The notes: generated from the sequence alone by a model not told the origin. DNA of 64,000 nucleotides from Hyphomicrobium_A sp963776675 (GCA_963776675.1 CAVZNR010000006.1:1-64000); one strand, 5' to 3'. Positions 1 through 8,990 are shown, counted from the first letter of the stretch. Translations and numbers: made by a program.

Positions 1-1
1 G

Positions 2-637
2 GGCTACGGATACATAAATGTTGTCGCCGAAGAGGCAGAGTGGACGTACACGCTAAAATCAAACGGTACGCGATGGCGAACGCATCCATTCGGGTACCAT
101 GCTCCAGGCCATCTATCATGCAGGAAGTGCGCAACGGCCGTCACATCTGCCTCGGGCCTCTACTATTTCGGCACAGAGCGCGATCTTCGGAAGGTCCAAT
201 CCAATTATCCGCGGACTGCGGCGGAGCGAATAGCCCAGGGGAAAGAGGTCCTTAGTTACCCATTCGTGCACGTAGATCGTGACCACCTGGAAGTCATCGA
301 AGCACGCGACGACATCACCGAGGGATCATTTTCTGGGTATTCGGTTCTCTATCGCGCTTCCAAAGTAGACTACATGGGAGGGCTGCAGCATCCGATTGGT
401 TTGCTGGTTGTCTTTTTGACGGATGGGTGCGTCATATTCGAGTTAACGATCGGATTTCGATACGAGGGCACAGTGCCTTCACGCGAGCTACTGGGGACGC
501 TCCTCGCGGATTTGGTACTGGAAAGGGCGCCGAGCTCAGAGGCCATTTTGCCTCTGCCTCCAGCCGAACCGGTCAGAAAGCCCCACCGGCGTGCTCGCGC
601 GAAGCCGAGCCCCCTGAAGCTTCTCGACCTACGCTAA
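2..637 (+). CDS. Hypothetical protein, 5' end outside the window
   Basis: An open frame runs without a stop from base 2 to a stop at 637, so the gene almost certainly began before the window; at least 211 residues are visible. A GTG at 266 could be called as a start, but the frame upstream of it reads as a plausible protein (for example LYYFGTERDLRKV at about 158-196 and SYPFVHVDRDH around 254-286), so I read one longer gene. The visible part has a CRKC pair near bases 116-130, a mixed alpha/beta composition, and a basic proline-rich C-terminus ending KLLDLR. I do not recognise the family. It converges on dapD with an 18-base gap. Confidence is good that it codes, low on any function. Confidence 0.6.
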   Translation, partial: GYGYINVVAEEAEWTYTLKSNGTRWRTHPFGYHAPGHLSCRKCATAVTSASGLYYFGTERDLRKVQSNYPRTAAERIAQGKEVLSYPFVHVDRDHLEVIEARDDITEGSFSGYSVLYRASKVDYMGGLQHPIGLLVVFLTDGCVIFELTIGFRYEGTVPSRELLGTLLADLVLERAPSSEAILPLPPAEPVRKPHRRARAKPSPLKLLDLR

Positions 638-655
638 TCACAGCATGCTCCCCGA

Positions 656-1510
656 TCACGTGCGCAATAGCTCGTTGATGCTCGTCTTGGAGCGCGTCTT
701 TTCGTCGACGCGCTTGACGATCACCGCGCAGTAGAGGTTCGGGCCTGGAGATCCGTCGGGCAACGGCTTGCCCGCCATCGAGCCCGACACCACGACCGAG
801 TACGGCGGCACCTTGCCGAAGTGCTTCTCGCCGGTTGCGCGATCGATGATGGTGGTGGAGGCGCCGAGGTAGACGCCCATCGACAAGACCGAGCCCTCGC
901 CGACCATCACGCCCTCGGCCACCTCGGCGCGCGCGCCGATAAAGCAGTTGTCCTCGATGATGACGGGACCCGCCTGCAAGGGCTCGAGCACGCCGCCGAT
1001 GCCGGCGCCGCCGGAGATGTGGCAGTTCTTGCCGATCTGCGCGCAAGAGCCGACGGTCGCCCAGGTGTCGACCATGGTGCCGCTGTCGACGTAGGCGCCC
1101 AAATTCACGAACGACGGCATCAGCACGACGTCAGGGGCGATATAGGCGGAGCGGCGCACGATGGCGCCCGGCACGGCGCGGAAGCCGGCGCGGCGATAGT
1201 CGTCCGGCGTCATGCCGGCGAACTTGGAGGGCACCTTGTCCCACCAGGTAGCGCCACCCGGCGCGCCCGAGATGGCCGTCATGTCGTTCAAGCGGAACGA
1301 CAGCAGCACCGCCTTCTTGATCCACTGGTTGACCGTCCAACCTTGCGCGCCCTTCTCAGCGACGCGGATCTCGCCCTGGCCTAAGAGCTCGAGGGTCGCC
1401 TCGACGGTGTCGCGGATCACGCCGGTCGTCCCCGGATTGATGCCTTGACGCTCCTCCCACACCGTGTCGATGGCGGTCTGTAGCTCGGAGATGTTCGAGT
1501 TGGCGGGCAT
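656..1510 (-). CDS. dapD: 2,3,4,5-tetrahydropyridine-2,6-dicarboxylate N-succinyltransferase
   Basis: Transfers succinyl from succinyl-CoA to tetrahydrodipicolinate in the succinylase branch of lysine/meso-diaminopimelate synthesis, in the cytoplasm. The 284-residue product has the family's usual length: a helical N-terminal domain (ELQTAIDTVWEER near the start) followed by a left-handed beta-helix of hexapeptide repeats (PSFVNLGAYVDSGTMVDTWA, then GSCAQIGKNCHISGGAGIGG and IIEDNCFIGARAEVAEGVMV). The C-terminal GKPLPDGSPGPNLYCAVIVK stretch is typical of DapD. The start is the ATG at 1510. lysA, the last enzyme of the same pathway, lies about 3 kb away on the other strand. No regulatory site was recognised upstream. 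Confidence 0.96.
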   Translation of the reverse strand: MPANSNISELQTAIDTVWEERQGINPGTTGVIRDTVEATLELLGQGEIRVAEKGAQGWTVNQWIKKAVLLSFRLNDMTAISGAPGGATWWDKVPSKFAGMTPDDYRRAGFRAVPGAIVRRSAYIAPDVVLMPSFVNLGAYVDSGTMVDTWATVGSCAQIGKNCHISGGAGIGGVLEPLQAGPVIIEDNCFIGARAEVAEGVMVGEGSVLSMGVYLGASTTIIDRATGEKHFGKVPPYSVVVSGSMAGKPLPDGSPGPNLYCAVIVKRVDEKTRSKTSINELLRT

Positions 1511-1694
1511 TTTCGGCCGTGTCCTATGTTCTCAAGTTGTCTGTGCTGGCGGCCTTTTGGCCCGGGCGGCGAGGGGTGTCAATCGGCCGCGAAAGTTACA
1601 TCTGTCGGTTCAATTGGATACGCGCCGTTAAACTCCGATAGCCATACTTGCAAGTCTTAGGGGATGAGCTCGAGTTGGTAGGAAAGGTTGCGTT

Positions 1695-2171
1695 GTGTTG
1701 CAAGGTGAGAGAGTTGCCGTGGTCACGCAGGGACCATGGCTCGGCCGCGACGGTTTCGTTGCTGAGACGGCGGTCCAGTTCGACAGGGTCAATGCTTCGA
1801 TCGCGCGGCTGGAGCGCGAGGCGGACAAGGCCAGACAAACCATCGCCGAGATGGCCGAGGAGACGAACCGGGCGCGCCGGTTCCAGGCCTTCGAGGAGAC
1901 CTTAAAGAATTCCCGCGAGTACAAGCTCACGGACATGCAGCGCGGGTTCCGCGATCTCAAGGCCCGCCTCGACGCCATCGAGGGCGAGAAGAGCACCTTC
2001 GTCGGGCTGAGCTACAAGTCGTTCGAGGCGATCGACAAGAAGCTTTGCGAGCTGTCGGCATTGCAGGCGCAGCTGGAGCGGTCGGAGCAGGCCGTTCGAC
2101 GCAACGCAATCCTCGTCGGCGCCGCGGCCCTGCTGGCCGTCGTCGTCATCAGCGCGCAGCTCCTCGCCTAG
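1695..2171 (+). CDS. Hypothetical tail-anchored coiled-coil protein
   Basis: A 158-residue product rich in Glu, Lys and Arg with long predicted helices (IARLEREADKARQTIAEM, then LKARLDAIEGEKSTFVGL) and a single hydrophobic segment at the extreme C-terminus (about 140-157, NAILVGAAALLAVVVISAQL). It looks like a cytoplasmic coiled coil held to the inner membrane by a C-terminal anchor. The GTG at 1695 opens the frame; a GTG at 1719, preceded by GGTGAGAG, may be the true start. It converges on tlpA and both stop codons share the palindrome CTAG at 2168-2171. Family not recognised; coding is supported by frame length and composition only. Confidence 0.6.
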   Translation: MLQGERVAVVTQGPWLGRDGFVAETAVQFDRVNASIARLEREADKARQTIAEMAEETNRARRFQAFEETLKNSREYKLTDMQRGFRDLKARLDAIEGEKSTFVGLSYKSFEAIDKKLCELSALQAQLERSEQAVRRNAILVGAAALLAVVVISAQLLA

Positions 2172-2794
2172 AGATAGGATTCGATCAGGCGCCTCGCCTC
2201 CGGGCCGTCCCATGCGGCCGGACCGATGAGGCGCCCGATCTCGCGGCCTTGGGCGTTGATCAGGATCGTGGTCGGCATGCCGATCACCTTGAGCTCGGTG
2301 CCGACGCGGGCGGTCGGGTCGGCGTAAAGCGCGAGCCCCTCGATCTTGTTGTCCTTTAGGAACTTGCGCGCGCCGTCGAGGCCGGCCTTGTCCACCGCCA
2401 GCGCCACCACCTGGAACTTGTCGGAGCCGAGCTCCTTTTGGAGCCGCGCCAGCGCCGGCATCTCCTCGCGGCAGGGTGCGCACCACGTGGCCCACAGGTT
2501 CAGGAGCACGACCTTGCCGGCGAAGCTGGACAGGCTCACCTCCTCGCCCTTGCCGTCGAGGAAGCGGACGTCGGCCAGCTCGGTCGGCGACTTCTTCATC
2601 ACGAAGGTGGTCATGGCCCCGGTGAGCAGAGGATTGACGCCGGGCCGATGCGATCTTTCCGAGCGAGTATCGTTGTCAGGGCTGGCCACCATGACGTATA
2701 CCGCGCCGAAGGCGGCCAGCGCGGCGAGGGCCGCCAGCCAGACGTACACGGCAAGCGGCTTGGCGCCCTTCGCCTTCGATGTCTTTTCGCTCAT
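2168..2794 (-). CDS. tlpA: TlpA/ResA-type membrane-anchored thioredoxin-like protein
   Basis: A periplasmic thiol-disulfide oxidoreductase, 208 residues. An N-terminal transmembrane anchor (about 14-37, VYVWLAALAALAAFGAVYV) precedes a thioredoxin fold with the active site WCAPC (Cys105, Cys108) and the cis-proline loop GMPTT near the C-terminus. Proteins of this type in alphaproteobacteria reduce copper-chaperone or cytochrome cysteines for cytochrome c oxidase assembly; which partner applies here cannot be read from the sequence. It is divergent from argH (46 bases between start codons) and convergent with the coiled-coil gene at 1695. ResA- or CcmG-like cytochrome c maturation is the main alternative, but no ccm genes are nearby. 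Confidence 0.85.
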   Translation of the reverse strand: MSEKTSKAKGAKPLAVYVWLAALAALAAFGAVYVMVASPDNDTRSERSHRPGVNPLLTGAMTTFVMKKSPTELADVRFLDGKGEEVSLSSFAGKVVLLNLWATWCAPCREEMPALARLQKELGSDKFQVVALAVDKAGLDGARKFLKDNKIEGLALYADPTARVGTELKVIGMPTTILINAQGREIGRLIGPAAWDGPEARRLIESYL

Positions 2795-2839
2795 GGTCTA
2801 CCTTTCGCCGAGACCGGCCCGCCGACGGAGCACGATCCC

Positions 2840-4249
2840 GTGACCGACAAGCCTGTGAACCGCATGTGGGGCGGCCGTTTCGCGGCCTCGCCTGCGGAAA
2901 TCATGGAGGAGATAAACGCCTCCATCGGCTTCGACAAGCGGCTGGCCCCTCAGGACATTCGCGCTTCGAAGGCGCACGCGGCCATGCTGGCGGCGCAAGG
3001 TATCATAACGAAGGCCGATGCCCGCGAGATCGCCAAGGGGCTCGATTCGGTGCTGGCCCGCATCGAGAGCGGCGGCATGGACTTCGAGCGCGCGCTCGAG
3101 GACGTTCACATGAACGTCGAAAGCCGCCTGAAGGAGCTGATCGGTACGCCGGCGGGGCGGCTGCACACCGCGCGCTCGCGCAACGATCAGGTGGCGACCG
3201 ACTTCAAGCTCTACGTGCGCGATCAGCTCGACGCGCTCGATGCAGCGCTGCAGCGGCTGCAAATGGCGTTCGTCACCAAGGCCGAGGCGCATGCCGGCAC
3301 CGTCATGCCGGGCTTCACGCATTTGCAGCCGGCGCAGCCGGTGACCTTCGGCCATCATCTCATGGCCTACGTCGAGATGCTGGGGCGCGACCGCGGCCGC
3401 TTCGCCGATGCACGTGCGCGGCTCAACGAATGCCCGCTGGGTGCGGCAGCGCTCGCCGGCACGTCGTTCCCCATCGACCGCGATATGACGGCGGAGGCCT
3501 TGGACTTCGACCGGCCGGCGGCCAACTCGCTCGACGCCGTCTCCGACCGCGACTTCGTGCTGGAGACGCTCAGCTCCGCGTCGATCGCGGCCATGCACCT
3601 GTCGCGCTTTGCCGAGGAGATCGTGCTGTGGTCGACGCCGCAGTTCGGCTTCATCAAGCTGTCGGACAAGTTCACGACCGGCTCCTCGATCATGCCGCAG
3701 AAGCGCAACCCGGATGCCGCCGAGCTGACGCGCGCCAAGGTCGGGCGCATCGCCGGTGCCTTCCAGAGCCTCATCGTGGTCATGAAGGGGCTGCCGCTCG
3801 CCTATTCCAAGGACATGCAGGAGGACAAGGAGGTCGCCTTCGACGCCCTCGACAGCCTCGCGCTGGCGATCGCCGCCATGACCGGCATGGTGGAGGACAT
3901 GGAGCCGGCGCCCGAGCGCATGCGGGCCGCGGCCGGCGGCGGCTACTCCACGGCCACGGATCTCGCCGACTGGCTCGTCCGGGTGCTGAAAATGCCCTTC
4001 CGCGACGCCCACCACGTCACGGGCCGCATCGTGCAGGCGGCGGAAAAGCAAAATTTGCCGTTGGATAAGCTGCCCCTGGAGGCCATGCGGGGCGTCGAGC
4101 CGCGCATAACCGCCGACGTTTTCTCGGTTTTGAGCCCGGAAAAGTCGGTTTCGAGCCGAACCAGCTATGGGGGAACCGCGCCACAGAACGTGCTCAAAAT
4201 GGCCCGTGCCTGGCGGAAGCGGTTGGAAAAGGCCTCCCGTAAGGGCTAG
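2840..4249 (+). CDS. argH: Argininosuccinate lyase
   Basis: Cleaves argininosuccinate to arginine and fumarate, the last step of arginine synthesis; cytoplasmic homotetramer of the fumarase/aspartase superfamily. The open frame extends far upstream, but homology begins at MWGGRF, so I place the start at the GTG at 2840 (GGAG about 10 bases upstream), giving 469 residues, normal for ArgH; an ATG at 2864 is the alternative. Signatures seen: HTARSRNDQVATD in the N-terminal third, TVMPGFTHLQPAQPV, and the superfamily signature GSSIMPQKRNPD that carries the catalytic serine loop. It heads a same-strand row with the small lipoprotein and lysA. Confidence 0.96.
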   Translation: MTDKPVNRMWGGRFAASPAEIMEEINASIGFDKRLAPQDIRASKAHAAMLAAQGIITKADAREIAKGLDSVLARIESGGMDFERALEDVHMNVESRLKELIGTPAGRLHTARSRNDQVATDFKLYVRDQLDALDAALQRLQMAFVTKAEAHAGTVMPGFTHLQPAQPVTFGHHLMAYVEMLGRDRGRFADARARLNECPLGAAALAGTSFPIDRDMTAEALDFDRPAANSLDAVSDRDFVLETLSSASIAAMHLSRFAEEIVLWSTPQFGFIKLSDKFTTGSSIMPQKRNPDAAELTRAKVGRIAGAFQSLIVVMKGLPLAYSKDMQEDKEVAFDALDSLALAIAAMTGMVEDMEPAPERMRAAAGGGYSTATDLADWLVRVLKMPFRDAHHVTGRIVQAAEKQNLPLDKLPLEAMRGVEPRITADVFSVLSPEKSVSSRTSYGGTAPQNVLKMARAWRKRLEKASRKG

Positions 4250-4354
4250 AAGAGACCTGTTGGCTTGGCGCCCGCCCTGCCCGGTTGGAGGGGGGTGGTG
4301 GCGCCGTGGAGTGCGGGCGTGTCCCCGCATCCGTTAGATCGGTCGGTCGAGGAT

Positions 4355-4576
4355 ATGTTGGTAAGCTTGACACCGAGGAGCATCGGCGCGGGTCTCGTGA
4401 TCGCCGGCCTGTGCCTGGGATTGGGCGCATGCGGCGTGCGCGGCTCGCTCGATCCGCCGCCGTCGGCCAAGGCCGCCGGGACCGCCAAATCGGCCCAGGC
4501 CGCCGGCACCCAGCCCGATTCCGCGGCTCCGCCCAAGCAGCACGAGGGCTTCATCCTCGATCCGCTGCTGCGCTAG
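4355..4576 (+). CDS. Small LptM-like lipoprotein
   Basis: A 73-residue lipoprotein. The frame is open upstream to 4265, but the ATG at 4355 places a normal signal sequence right at the N-terminus: a hydrophobic stretch (AGLVIAGLCLGLG) ending in the lipobox LGAC, with the lipidated cysteine near residue 23, then GVRGSLDPPP and a short Ala/Pro-rich tail. The pattern 'ACGxxGxLxxPP' and the position between argH and lysA match LptM (formerly YifL), which in enterobacteria helps oxidative maturation of the LPS translocon protein LptD. Function is inferred from that resemblance. It is probably cotranscribed with argH (about 105-base gap) and lysA (32-base gap). Confidence 0.72.
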   Translation: MLVSLTPRSIGAGLVIAGLCLGLGACGVRGSLDPPPSAKAAGTAKSAQAAGTQPDSAAPPKQHEGFILDPLLR

Positions 4577-4608
4577 CGCGAAATCCCGGCGCCGGGCTAG
4601 AAGCCCCC

Positions 4609-5880
4609 ATGCATCACTTTCGCTACAGAGGCGGGGTCCTCCACGCCGAGGACGTAAGCCTTGCCCAGATCGCGGCCGAGGTCGGCACGCCGTTCTATTG
4701 CTATTCGACCGCCACGCTGGAGCGCCACTACCGGGTGCTGGCCGAGGCGTTCGCCGGCCAGGACGCGCTGATCTGCTACGCCATGAAGGCGAACTCCAAT
4801 CAGGCGGTTCTGGCGACGCTCGCCCGCCTCGGCGCCGGCATGGACGTCGTCTCCGAGGGCGAGCTGCGCCGCGCGCTTGCCGCGGGCGTGCCGGCATCCA
4901 AGATCATCTTCGCCGGCGTCGGCAAGACGCGTGAGGAGATCGCGTTCGCGCTGCAGCAGGACATCCTCGGCTTCAACGTGGAAAGCGAGCCCGAGCTGAA
5001 GGTGCTGAGCGAGGAGGCGACGCGCTTGGGGCGACCAGCGCGCATCGCGCTGCGCGTCAATCCGGATGTCGACGCCAAAACGCACGCGAAGATCTCGACC
5101 GGCAAGGCCGAGAACAAGTTCGGCATCCCGTATCGACAGGCCCCGCGGCTCTACGCGGAGGCGCGCACGCTGCCGGGCCTCGCCGTCACCGGCATCCACA
5201 TGCACATCGGCAGCCAGATCACCGACCTGGAGCCGTTCCGCAATGCGTTCCGGCTGATGCGCGAGCTGGCGCAGGCGCTGATCCGCGACGGGCACAAGAT
5301 CACCCACCTCGATCTCGGCGGCGGGCTGGGCGTGCCCTACGTCTCCGACGGCGAGGACGTGGCACCTCCGCCGTCGGCCTACGCTGCCGTCATCAAGGAG
5401 ACGCTGGGCGATCTCGGTCTCAAGCTGATCCTGGAGCCGGGCCGCATGATCGTCGGCAACGCCGGCATCCTCGTTTCCCGCGTGCTCTACTCCAAGGAGG
5501 GCGTCGACAAGACCTTCACCGTCGTCGACGCCGCCATGAACGACCTGATCCGCCCGACGCTGTACGAGGCGCACCACGAGATCTGGCCGGTCGCGCAGGC
5601 CAAGGGCGCCGAGCCGCCCGTCGTGCAGGACGTCGTGGGCCCCGTGTGCGAGACGGGCGACTACCTGGCGCTGGAGCGCAAGCTGCCGCCGTTCGCCGCC
5701 GGCGATCTGCTCGCCGTCATGACGGCGGGCGCCTACGGCGCGGTGATGTCGTCGACCTACAACACGCGGCCCCTGGTGCCCGAAGTGCTGGTCCGGGGGC
5801 AGGACTATTTCGTCGTGCGCCCGCGCCCGACGTATGAAGACCTCATTGGCCTCGACCGTCTGCCCGGCTGGCTCGTCTGA
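4609..5880 (+). CDS. lysA: Diaminopimelate decarboxylase
   Basis: PLP-dependent decarboxylation of meso-diaminopimelate to lysine, the last step of lysine synthesis. The ATG at 4609 gives 423 residues, the usual length, starting MHHFRYRGG; the frame upstream is open but overlaps the lipoprotein gene and lacks homology. Seen: the PLP lysine in CYAMKANSNQ (Lys60), the glycine-rich phosphate loop LDLGGGLGVPY, EPGRMIVGNAG, and the C-terminal VGPVCETGDYL motif contributing the active-site cysteine. Fold-type III barrel plus C-terminal beta domain are both complete. It follows the lipoprotein gene by 32 bases on the same strand. Confidence 0.96.
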   Translation: MHHFRYRGGVLHAEDVSLAQIAAEVGTPFYCYSTATLERHYRVLAEAFAGQDALICYAMKANSNQAVLATLARLGAGMDVVSEGELRRALAAGVPASKIIFAGVGKTREEIAFALQQDILGFNVESEPELKVLSEEATRLGRPARIALRVNPDVDAKTHAKISTGKAENKFGIPYRQAPRLYAEARTLPGLAVTGIHMHIGSQITDLEPFRNAFRLMRELAQALIRDGHKITHLDLGGGLGVPYVSDGEDVAPPPSAYAAVIKETLGDLGLKLILEPGRMIVGNAGILVSRVLYSKEGVDKTFTVVDAAMNDLIRPTLYEAHHEIWPVAQAKGAEPPVVQDVVGPVCETGDYLALERKLPPFAAGDLLAVMTAGAYGAVMSSTYNTRPLVPEVLVRGQDYFVVRPRPTYEDLIGLDRLPGWLV

Positions 5881-5939
5881 ACGGCGGCTCAAGCTGGCGC
5901 CGTTGCGGATGCCGCCTCGGTCCGTGCTAGGCTTCGGCT

Positions 5940-6140
5940 ATGAGCAATCCTCCTCGCCGCGCCCCGCTAGCCCAGATCGCCTTTCTCGTCGTCTTCGGCG
6001 CCTTCACGTTGGTGGGGCTCTATCAAGTGATCGACGGCACGGCGACGAAGCTCACGTGGCTCTCGTTTGTCGTCAGCGCGGTGCTGTTTGCCGGCACGGC
6101 CTACCGCGTGTCGCGCTCTTCCAAGAAGCCCGGTGCCTGA
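5940..6140 (+). CDS. Small two-TM membrane protein, unknown function
   Basis: A 66-residue product starting at the ATG at 5940, with two hydrophobic segments (about 12-29, IAFLVVFGAFTLVGLYQV; and 38-56, LSFVVSAVLFAGTAYRV) joined by a short polar loop and flanked by basic ends (PPRRAP; SRSSKKPGA), so both termini are probably cytoplasmic. It lies between lysA (59-base gap) and the TIGR02302 gene on the same strand, as small membrane proteins often do in this row. I recognise no family. Coding is supported by hydrophobicity pattern and position. Confidence 0.55.
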   Translation: MSNPPRRAPLAQIAFLVVFGAFTLVGLYQVIDGTATKLTWLSFVVSAVLFAGTAYRVSRSSKKPGA

Positions 6141-6269
6141 AGTTTCTCGAGTGCCCTTGAACGGCGGGCTTTTCGCCAGCAACTTATGGTGAACGTCTGT
6201 CGAAAGTTTAATGGGCTGGGACAGCGCGGCCGCTAGGCGCGCTCGCCCGAACCCGGGTATCCTGATCGA

Positions 6270-8885
6270 ATGGCCGAGCCCCAGAACGCCCCATCCCCGC
6301 TGGACGCCAAGTTTGCGCGCAAGGTGACGCTGAGCCGCTTTGCGCTGTTCTTCGAGCGCCTGTGGCCGCGCCTGTGGCTGATCTTAAGCGTCGCGGGTCT
6401 GTTCCTCGTCGTCTCGCTGCTCGGCATCTGGCCCTATTTGCCCGAGCTGGCGCATCTCGCGCTCTTGGCCGCCTTCGCGATAGCCGGCGTTGCCGCGCTC
6501 GTCTTCGCCGCCCGCGTGCCCTTCCCCGGCCGCGAGGAGGCCGTCCGGCGCATCGAGCGCGTCTCCGGCGTCCCGCATCGGCCGGCGTCCTCCTACGAGG
6601 ACACCATCACGGCCAACGCCGACGATCCGCGCACCAGCGCCATCTGGCAGGCGCACCGCGCGCGTCTCGCCGCGGCGCTGTCGCGCCTGCGCGTCGGCAA
6701 TCCGCACCCGCGTACCGACCGCGCCGACCCGATCGCGCTGCGTGCGCTGCTGCTTCTGGGCGTCGTCGCGCTCGCCGCCCTCGTCGGCGACGGGGCGTCC
6801 GATCGCATCCGCTCCGCGTTCCGTCTGCAGTCCTCGGTGGCGCTCGCCTCGGCGCGCCTCGATGCCTGGGTGACGCCGCCCTCCTACACCGGGCGCGCGC
6901 CCGTCATGCTCGCCGACGGCGCCCGCGGGGCCGTGCAAGCGCCCGAGAAAGCGAAATTGATCTCGGTGCCCGAACGCAGCGTTCTGATCGTGCGCACCTC
7001 GGGCAGCGGGCTCGGCGCGCCGAGCCTGGAGGTGCTGGCCGAAGGCGCGACCGAGAAGCAGACGGTGACGGCGAAGACGCCGGAGGCGGGCAAGGCGACA
7101 AGCTCGCGCAACGAGATCTCGGAGCTGCGCTACGAGCTGCGGAAATCGGCCGAGGTTCGCGTGCTGGTCGCAGGCGCCGAGCTCGGCCGCTGGGCCTTCT
7201 ACGTCACGCCGGACGAGGCGCCCAAGATCGCCTTGACGAAAGAGCCGCGGCGCACCAAGCGCGGCTCGCTCAGGCTGAATTACTCGGTCGAGGACGACTA
7301 CGGCGTCGTCTCGGCGGAGGCCAATCTCAAGAAGGTGAAGCAAAAGAAGCCGCCGCCCGATCCCTCCAAGGACTGGGCGCGCACCAACGTCCTGAAGGGC
7401 CCGCGCCCACCCCTCGAGCGCCCGCCCGCGATCACGCTGCGTCTGCCGCGCGGCGAGACCAAGGAAGCGCAGACCTACATCGATTTCGGCCCCCACCCCT
7501 ACGCCGGTCGCGAGGTCTTCCTTACGCTCGAGGCGCGCGACGTCGCCGGCAACATCGGGCGCTCGAAGCCCGTGCGCCTGGTGCTGCCGCAGCGGCATTT
7601 CGAGAAGCCTTTGGCGCGCGCCGTCATCGAGCAGCGTGCCAAGCTGATGGACGATCCGCGCTATCGCGACCAGGTGCTGCTCGCGCTCGATGCGCTCACC
7701 ACCGAGCCCGAAGGCTTCATCGACAGCCCCGCCATCTATCTCGGCCTGCGCACGGCCTACCGTCAGCTCGATCGCGACGATAGCCGCGAGGGACGCAAGA
7801 GCGTCATCGACGGTCTTTGGGATTTGGCGCTGAAAATCGAGGACGGCGATCTCTCGGATGCGGAGCGCGCGTTGCGCCAGGCGCAGGACAAGCTCGCCGA
7901 CGCGCTGGAGAAGGGTGCGCCCGACTCCGAGATCGATCAGCTCATGCAGGAGCTGCGCGACGCTTTGAGCAAATACGTCGAGCAGCTCGCCAAGAACAAC
8001 AAGGATCAGATGCCGCCCGAGGGTCTCGATCCCAACAATCAGCAGCTCTCGCAGCAAGACCTCGAGCGCATGATGCAGAACCTCGAGGACATGACCAAGG
8101 CCGGCTCGCGCGAGCAGGCCCAGCAGATGCTGGCGCAGCTGCGCGATCTTCTGGAACGTCTGCAGTCGGGCCAGATGTCGAAAAAAGAAGGCCAGCGCGG
8201 CCAGATGATGATGAAGAAGCTCAATGAGCTCGGCGGTCTGGTCGGCCAGCAGCAGCGCCTCATGGACGAGACCTACAAGCAGCAGCGCCAGGGCCAGATG
8301 ACGCCTGGCGGCACCATGCCGGGTGGCGAGCAGGGACGCGAGACGCAGCAGCAGGGCCGCCAGGGTCAAGGCGAGCGTGGGCAAGGCAGCCAGCAGGGCC
8401 AGCGCGGGCAGGGCCAGCAGCAGGCCGGCCGCCCGGGCCTGAGCGAGCAGCAGCGCCAGCTCAAAGAGCAGCTGGAGCAGTTGCGCAAGGAGCTGGACGA
8501 GCTCGGCGCCAATTCGCCGGAGCTAAAGGGCGCGCGCGAGGCCATGGAGGACGCGCAGCGGTCTTTAGAGCAGGGCGACACCAACAACGCGCTCGGCGAT
8601 CAGTCGAGCGCGCTCGAGCAGATGCGCGAAGGGGCCAAGAAGATGGCCGAGGGCATGCAGGAGGGCGGCGCCTCCCGCTACGGCCAGAACAGCGAGCAGC
8701 GTGATCCTTTGGGACGCCCGCAGCGCTTCCAGGGACCGGATGCCGGCAACTCGGTCAAGGTGCCCGACGAGATCGACATGCAGCGCGCCCGCGCCATCAT
8801 GGAGGAGCTGCGCCGCAAATTGGGGCAGCCCGCGCGGCCGACGATGGAGCTCGACTATTTCGAGCGCCTGCTGCGCCGCTTCTGA
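6270..8885 (+). CDS. TIGR02302/DUF4175 family large membrane protein
   Basis: An 871-residue protein of the alphaproteobacterial TIGR02302 (DUF4175) family, function unknown. Three hydrophobic segments sit in the first quarter (about residues 35-53, 58-80 and 153-165), then a periplasmic-looking beta-rich region (APKIALTKEPRRTKRGSLRL onward), then a long helical region. The C-terminal third is strongly Gln/Gly-rich (bases about 8250-8450, runs such as RQGQGERGQGSQQGQRG) followed by a Glu/Lys-rich coiled coil and the ending LDYFERLLRRF. Its place downstream of lysA is the normal one for this family. The Q-rich stretch looks like codon-repeat expansion. The ATG start at 6270 sits shortly before the first membrane segment. 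Confidence 0.85.
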   Translation: MAEPQNAPSPLDAKFARKVTLSRFALFFERLWPRLWLILSVAGLFLVVSLLGIWPYLPELAHLALLAAFAIAGVAALVFAARVPFPGREEAVRRIERVSGVPHRPASSYEDTITANADDPRTSAIWQAHRARLAAALSRLRVGNPHPRTDRADPIALRALLLLGVVALAALVGDGASDRIRSAFRLQSSVALASARLDAWVTPPSYTGRAPVMLADGARGAVQAPEKAKLISVPERSVLIVRTSGSGLGAPSLEVLAEGATEKQTVTAKTPEAGKATSSRNEISELRYELRKSAEVRVLVAGAELGRWAFYVTPDEAPKIALTKEPRRTKRGSLRLNYSVEDDYGVVSAEANLKKVKQKKPPPDPSKDWARTNVLKGPRPPLERPPAITLRLPRGETKEAQTYIDFGPHPYAGREVFLTLEARDVAGNIGRSKPVRLVLPQRHFEKPLARAVIEQRAKLMDDPRYRDQVLLALDALTTEPEGFIDSPAIYLGLRTAYRQLDRDDSREGRKSVIDGLWDLALKIEDGDLSDAERALRQAQDKLADALEKGAPDSEIDQLMQELRDALSKYVEQLAKNNKDQMPPEGLDPNNQQLSQQDLERMMQNLEDMTKAGSREQAQQMLAQLRDLLERLQSGQMSKKEGQRGQMMMKKLNELGGLVGQQQRLMDETYKQQRQGQMTPGGTMPGGEQGRETQQQGRQGQGERGQGSQQGQRGQGQQQAGRPGLSEQQRQLKEQLEQLRKELDELGANSPELKGAREAMEDAQRSLEQGDTNNALGDQSSALEQMREGAKKMAEGMQEGGASRYGQNSEQRDPLGRPQRFQGPDAGNSVKVPDEIDMQRARAIMEELRRKLGQPARPTMELDYFERLLRRF

Positions 8886-8911
8886 TCTTTCCCCATTGGC
8901 TTGGGGATCAT

Positions 8912-8972
8912 CCCCTCACCCGGAAGCTCATATGCATTCGCTTCCGACCTCTCCCCCTGGGAGAGGTGAGGG
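8912..8972. repeat. Nested palindromic intergenic repeat
   Basis: Three nested inverted repeats occupy the gap between the TIGR02302 gene and the convergent barrel gene: CCCTCACC (8913-8920) pairs with GGTGAGGG (8965-8972), GGAAGC (8922-8927) with GCTTCC (8940-8945), and ACCTCTCCC (8947-8955) with GGGAGAGGT (8959-8967). The CCCTCACC...CTCTCCC/GGGAGAGG core resembles dispersed intergenic palindromes common in proteobacterial genomes. It may also end transcripts from both sides, although there is no T-run. Confidence 0.6.
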
Positions 8973-8990
8973 CGTGCGCGCGACGCTATG

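Noticed and set aside
40..255. 71-codon plus-strand frame starting at 40
   Set aside because: It overlaps the better frame 2-637, which is open throughout and more protein-like.
2798..5892. Long minus-strand frames opposite argH and lysA
   Set aside because: Shadows; they overlap verified enzymes and have no ribosome sites or domains.
7950..8450. Repetitive Gln/Gly codons that could be taken for a tandem DNA repeat
   Set aside because: They lie in frame in the TIGR02302 gene, where a Q-rich region is normal for the family; the DNA repeats are irregular.
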